Shown in pieces: positions 30,801 to 31,155 of a stretch of DNA of 31,155 nucleotides. The stretch is from a virus. The notes beneath the pieces were generated by a model that saw nothing but the letters and a program-made list of their open reading frames with translations, was not told the DNA's origin and ran no database searches. The position numbers and the translations under genes were made by a program. The stretch lies in the IMG/VR virus record IMGVR_UViG_3300027796_000280, positions 1 to 31,155 of that record; one strand, given 5' to 3'. Numbering within the stretch: position 1 is the first letter of the stretch; each line of letters starts with the position of its first letter.

Positions 30801-31155
30801 CGGTATTTCTTATGATCTGGGAAGTAGCGGTAATCGGTGGAACAATCTGTTTGTTGATGGTATCCAGTTGGGAGACGTGTCGAAGCTCACTCACAATGGT
30901 ACCTCTGTGTTCGCCGTCAGTTCAGATACTACGCTCCCTGCTCCTACCACCATTGGGACAATGCTATTCCTTTACGCCGACTCGGCTCCCTCGGCAAGCA
31001 TCTATATCACGGCACCTTCTGGATACACTTTAATTTATCGATCTTCTGGAACCACGACGGTTTCGGCAGATACGCTAGTATTCAATAATCGTGGCGCCAT
31101 CGCCATAGCGGTGCCACGGTACAACGCGAGCAATGCGTGGTTTATCATTTTTTGA
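27811..31155 (+). CDS. tail fibre protein with tandem repeats and a distinct C-terminal receptor region
   Basis: A 1114-aa receptor-binding fibre, with AGGAGG about 5 nt upstream of the ATG. The N-terminal ~60 residues (MYAILDDAEVHSLKIAGLAP) probably attach to the baseplate. Then come fibre motifs (HSHTLADVVGL; TSKLTSGILSTSRGGT). Residues ~218-675 contain two near-identical 208-residue repeats plus a partial third, each holding AHTHPIADVTGL, VDTYGRVTAMA and TSGTLGTARGGTGATTW. From ~residue 750 the coding DNA becomes clearly AT-richer, and the protein changes to aromatic, Asn/Tyr/Gly-rich adhesin sequence (WYNMVDVRHYNTW; YDLGSSGNRWNNLFVDGI). The stop codon is the last three bases of the window. 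No fibre-assembly gene is visible because the window ends. Confidence 0.93.
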   Translation: MYAILDDAEVHSLKIAGLAPPAVSPAVILEDKTLSFQDATTFRDLISAEPKLSVPTTSGWVLSSTDAGVKSWVAPNAHSHTLADVVGLATSLATLQTQIDQKLSTVTADATSRAANTVYAGPDGSAGAAAFRALVANDIPSLNTSKLTSGILSTSRGGTAKGSWSQFDVPFLSTATAFGAVAANTTTSIKSLVMTGTGSVGAAPAWASVVTSVAGTTVLAANTTATTGAVALAWAGSASNLVAADGSTVAVSSLAAAAHTHPIADVTGLQTALDARLTTVTGDATSRTANAVYAAPNGAAGTATFRALVAADLPTSGVTAGSYGAAANTLTATVDTYGRVTAMAATAIAIAATQLTSGTLGTARGGTGATTWSQWAVPYLSTATAMSGLAPNTTTSIKALVMTGTGSAGAAPAWSSVLTSITGTTVLAANTTATTGAVALAWAGSASNLVAADGSTVAVSSLAAAAHTHPIADVTGLQTALDARLTTVTGDATSRTANAVYAAPNGAAGTATFRALVAADLPTSGVTAGSYGAAANTLTATVDTYGRVTAMAATAIAIAATQLTSGTLGTARGGTGATTWSQWAVPYLSTATAMSGLAPNTTTSIKALVMTGTGSAGAAPAWSSVLTSITGTTVLAANTTATTGAVALAWAGSASNLVAADGSTVAVSSLAAAAHTHTLDGLSDVTITSVASGEVVRWNGAAWVNNTLAEAGIQPAGAYLTGNQTITLSGIVTGSGTTAITTSITDGALSFAKTGGLQAFYNGANWGNSFESPDPFTSRSSYAGQGGVRTAYGAGPSGTAWYNMVDVRHYNTWSAGVVYGGELVWGMTNYINKMSFRSRASDGAPQAWYEVAVQGNAVLFDSVITSNNGAGQNVRIGDDLWIGDINKGATAQLSGANTDNATSAFLKFGTSGPTLGYDGTTFGISGSTGTSVGITFKTGSMDSGTAKGRVTALINDQGTGQADLVLYNYNGTTLAEAMRLRGYDNSAWFYGLVAPATGISYDLGSSGNRWNNLFVDGIQLGDVSKLTHNGTSVFAVSSDTTLPAPTTIGTMLFLYADSAPSASIYITAPSGYTLIYRSSGTTTVSADTLVFNNRGAIAIAVPRYNASNAWFIIF
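28464..29836 (+). repeat. 624-bp tandem duplication in the tail fibre gene (2.2 copies)
   Basis: Sequence from about 28464 to 29212 recurs 624 bp downstream almost base for base. One visible difference is GCGTCGAACC versus GCGTCTAACC at ~29150; the third partial copy diverges near 29815-29840. The period is 208 codons exactly, so the frame is kept. A more diverged earlier unit (28060-28463) lacks a 102-bp (34-codon) segment present in the later units. Confidence 0.9.

Noticed and set aside
1-31155. tRNA genes, insertion sequences and phage attachment ends
   Set aside because: I found no cloverleaf-like sequence, no separate transposase with terminal repeats, and no host-phage junction; the phage ends appear to lie outside.

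Overview
The window is most of a Mu-like transposable, contractile-tailed (myovirus) phage or prophage. The evidence is a Mu A-type DDE transposase, a Mor/C-family activator, a gp28/gp29/gpF/gpG packaging and head set, a gpI-type protease, and a gp36-gp37-gp38-sheath-tube-tape-gpN-gpP-gp45 tail set in Mu order. The host is probably a GC-rich Gram-negative bacterium, because an N-terminal-anchor coiled-coil protein of the inner-spanin type and a secretory-type signal sequence suit a two-membrane envelope. No bacterial housekeeping gene is present, so I cannot name the host. Both phage ends appear to lie outside the window.

Layout. Positions 1-4962 are a leftward early operon of nine genes joined by 4-8 nt overlaps. 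Seven small or coiled-coil proteins of unknown function and one possible Ner-like protein lead into the transposase, and a candidate B-position gene begins at 106. Positions 4963-5047 are a divergent control region with phased operator-like repeats. The repressor (5048-5545) reads rightward, followed by small accessory genes, a lone DNA adenine methyltransferase on the minus strand (7076-7840) and the Mor-like activator (7980-8291). Positions 8284-14698 are a leftward packaging/head block: gpG, gpF, portal, an extra 160-aa ORF, large terminase, small terminase and a membrane protein. From 14819 to the end everything reads rightward: protease/scaffold, lambda-type decoration and capsid proteins, then the tail genes, ending in a 1114-aa tail fibre whose stop codon is the last three bases.

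How it works together. The repressor would shut the divergent early promoter. When it is relieved, the transposase operon and then the Mor-like activator are expressed, and the activator would switch on the two head/tail operons that diverge around 14.7 kb. The structural set is a mosaic: a Mu tail and packaging machine carries a lambda gpD/gpE-type shell.

Most notable points: a major capsid protein with a signal-peptide-like N-terminal extension and a good ribosome binding site; an 11-bp-phased operator beside an apparently leaderless repressor; a QRRIL..H motif recurring in two early coiled-coil proteins; a canonical A AAA AAG -1 frameshift site in the tail chaperone gene; a 624-bp near-identical tandem duplication in the tail fibre; an inverted packaging block with an inserted ORF that holds a perfect 11-bp inverted repeat; and no recognisable baseplate wedge genes where Mu has them.
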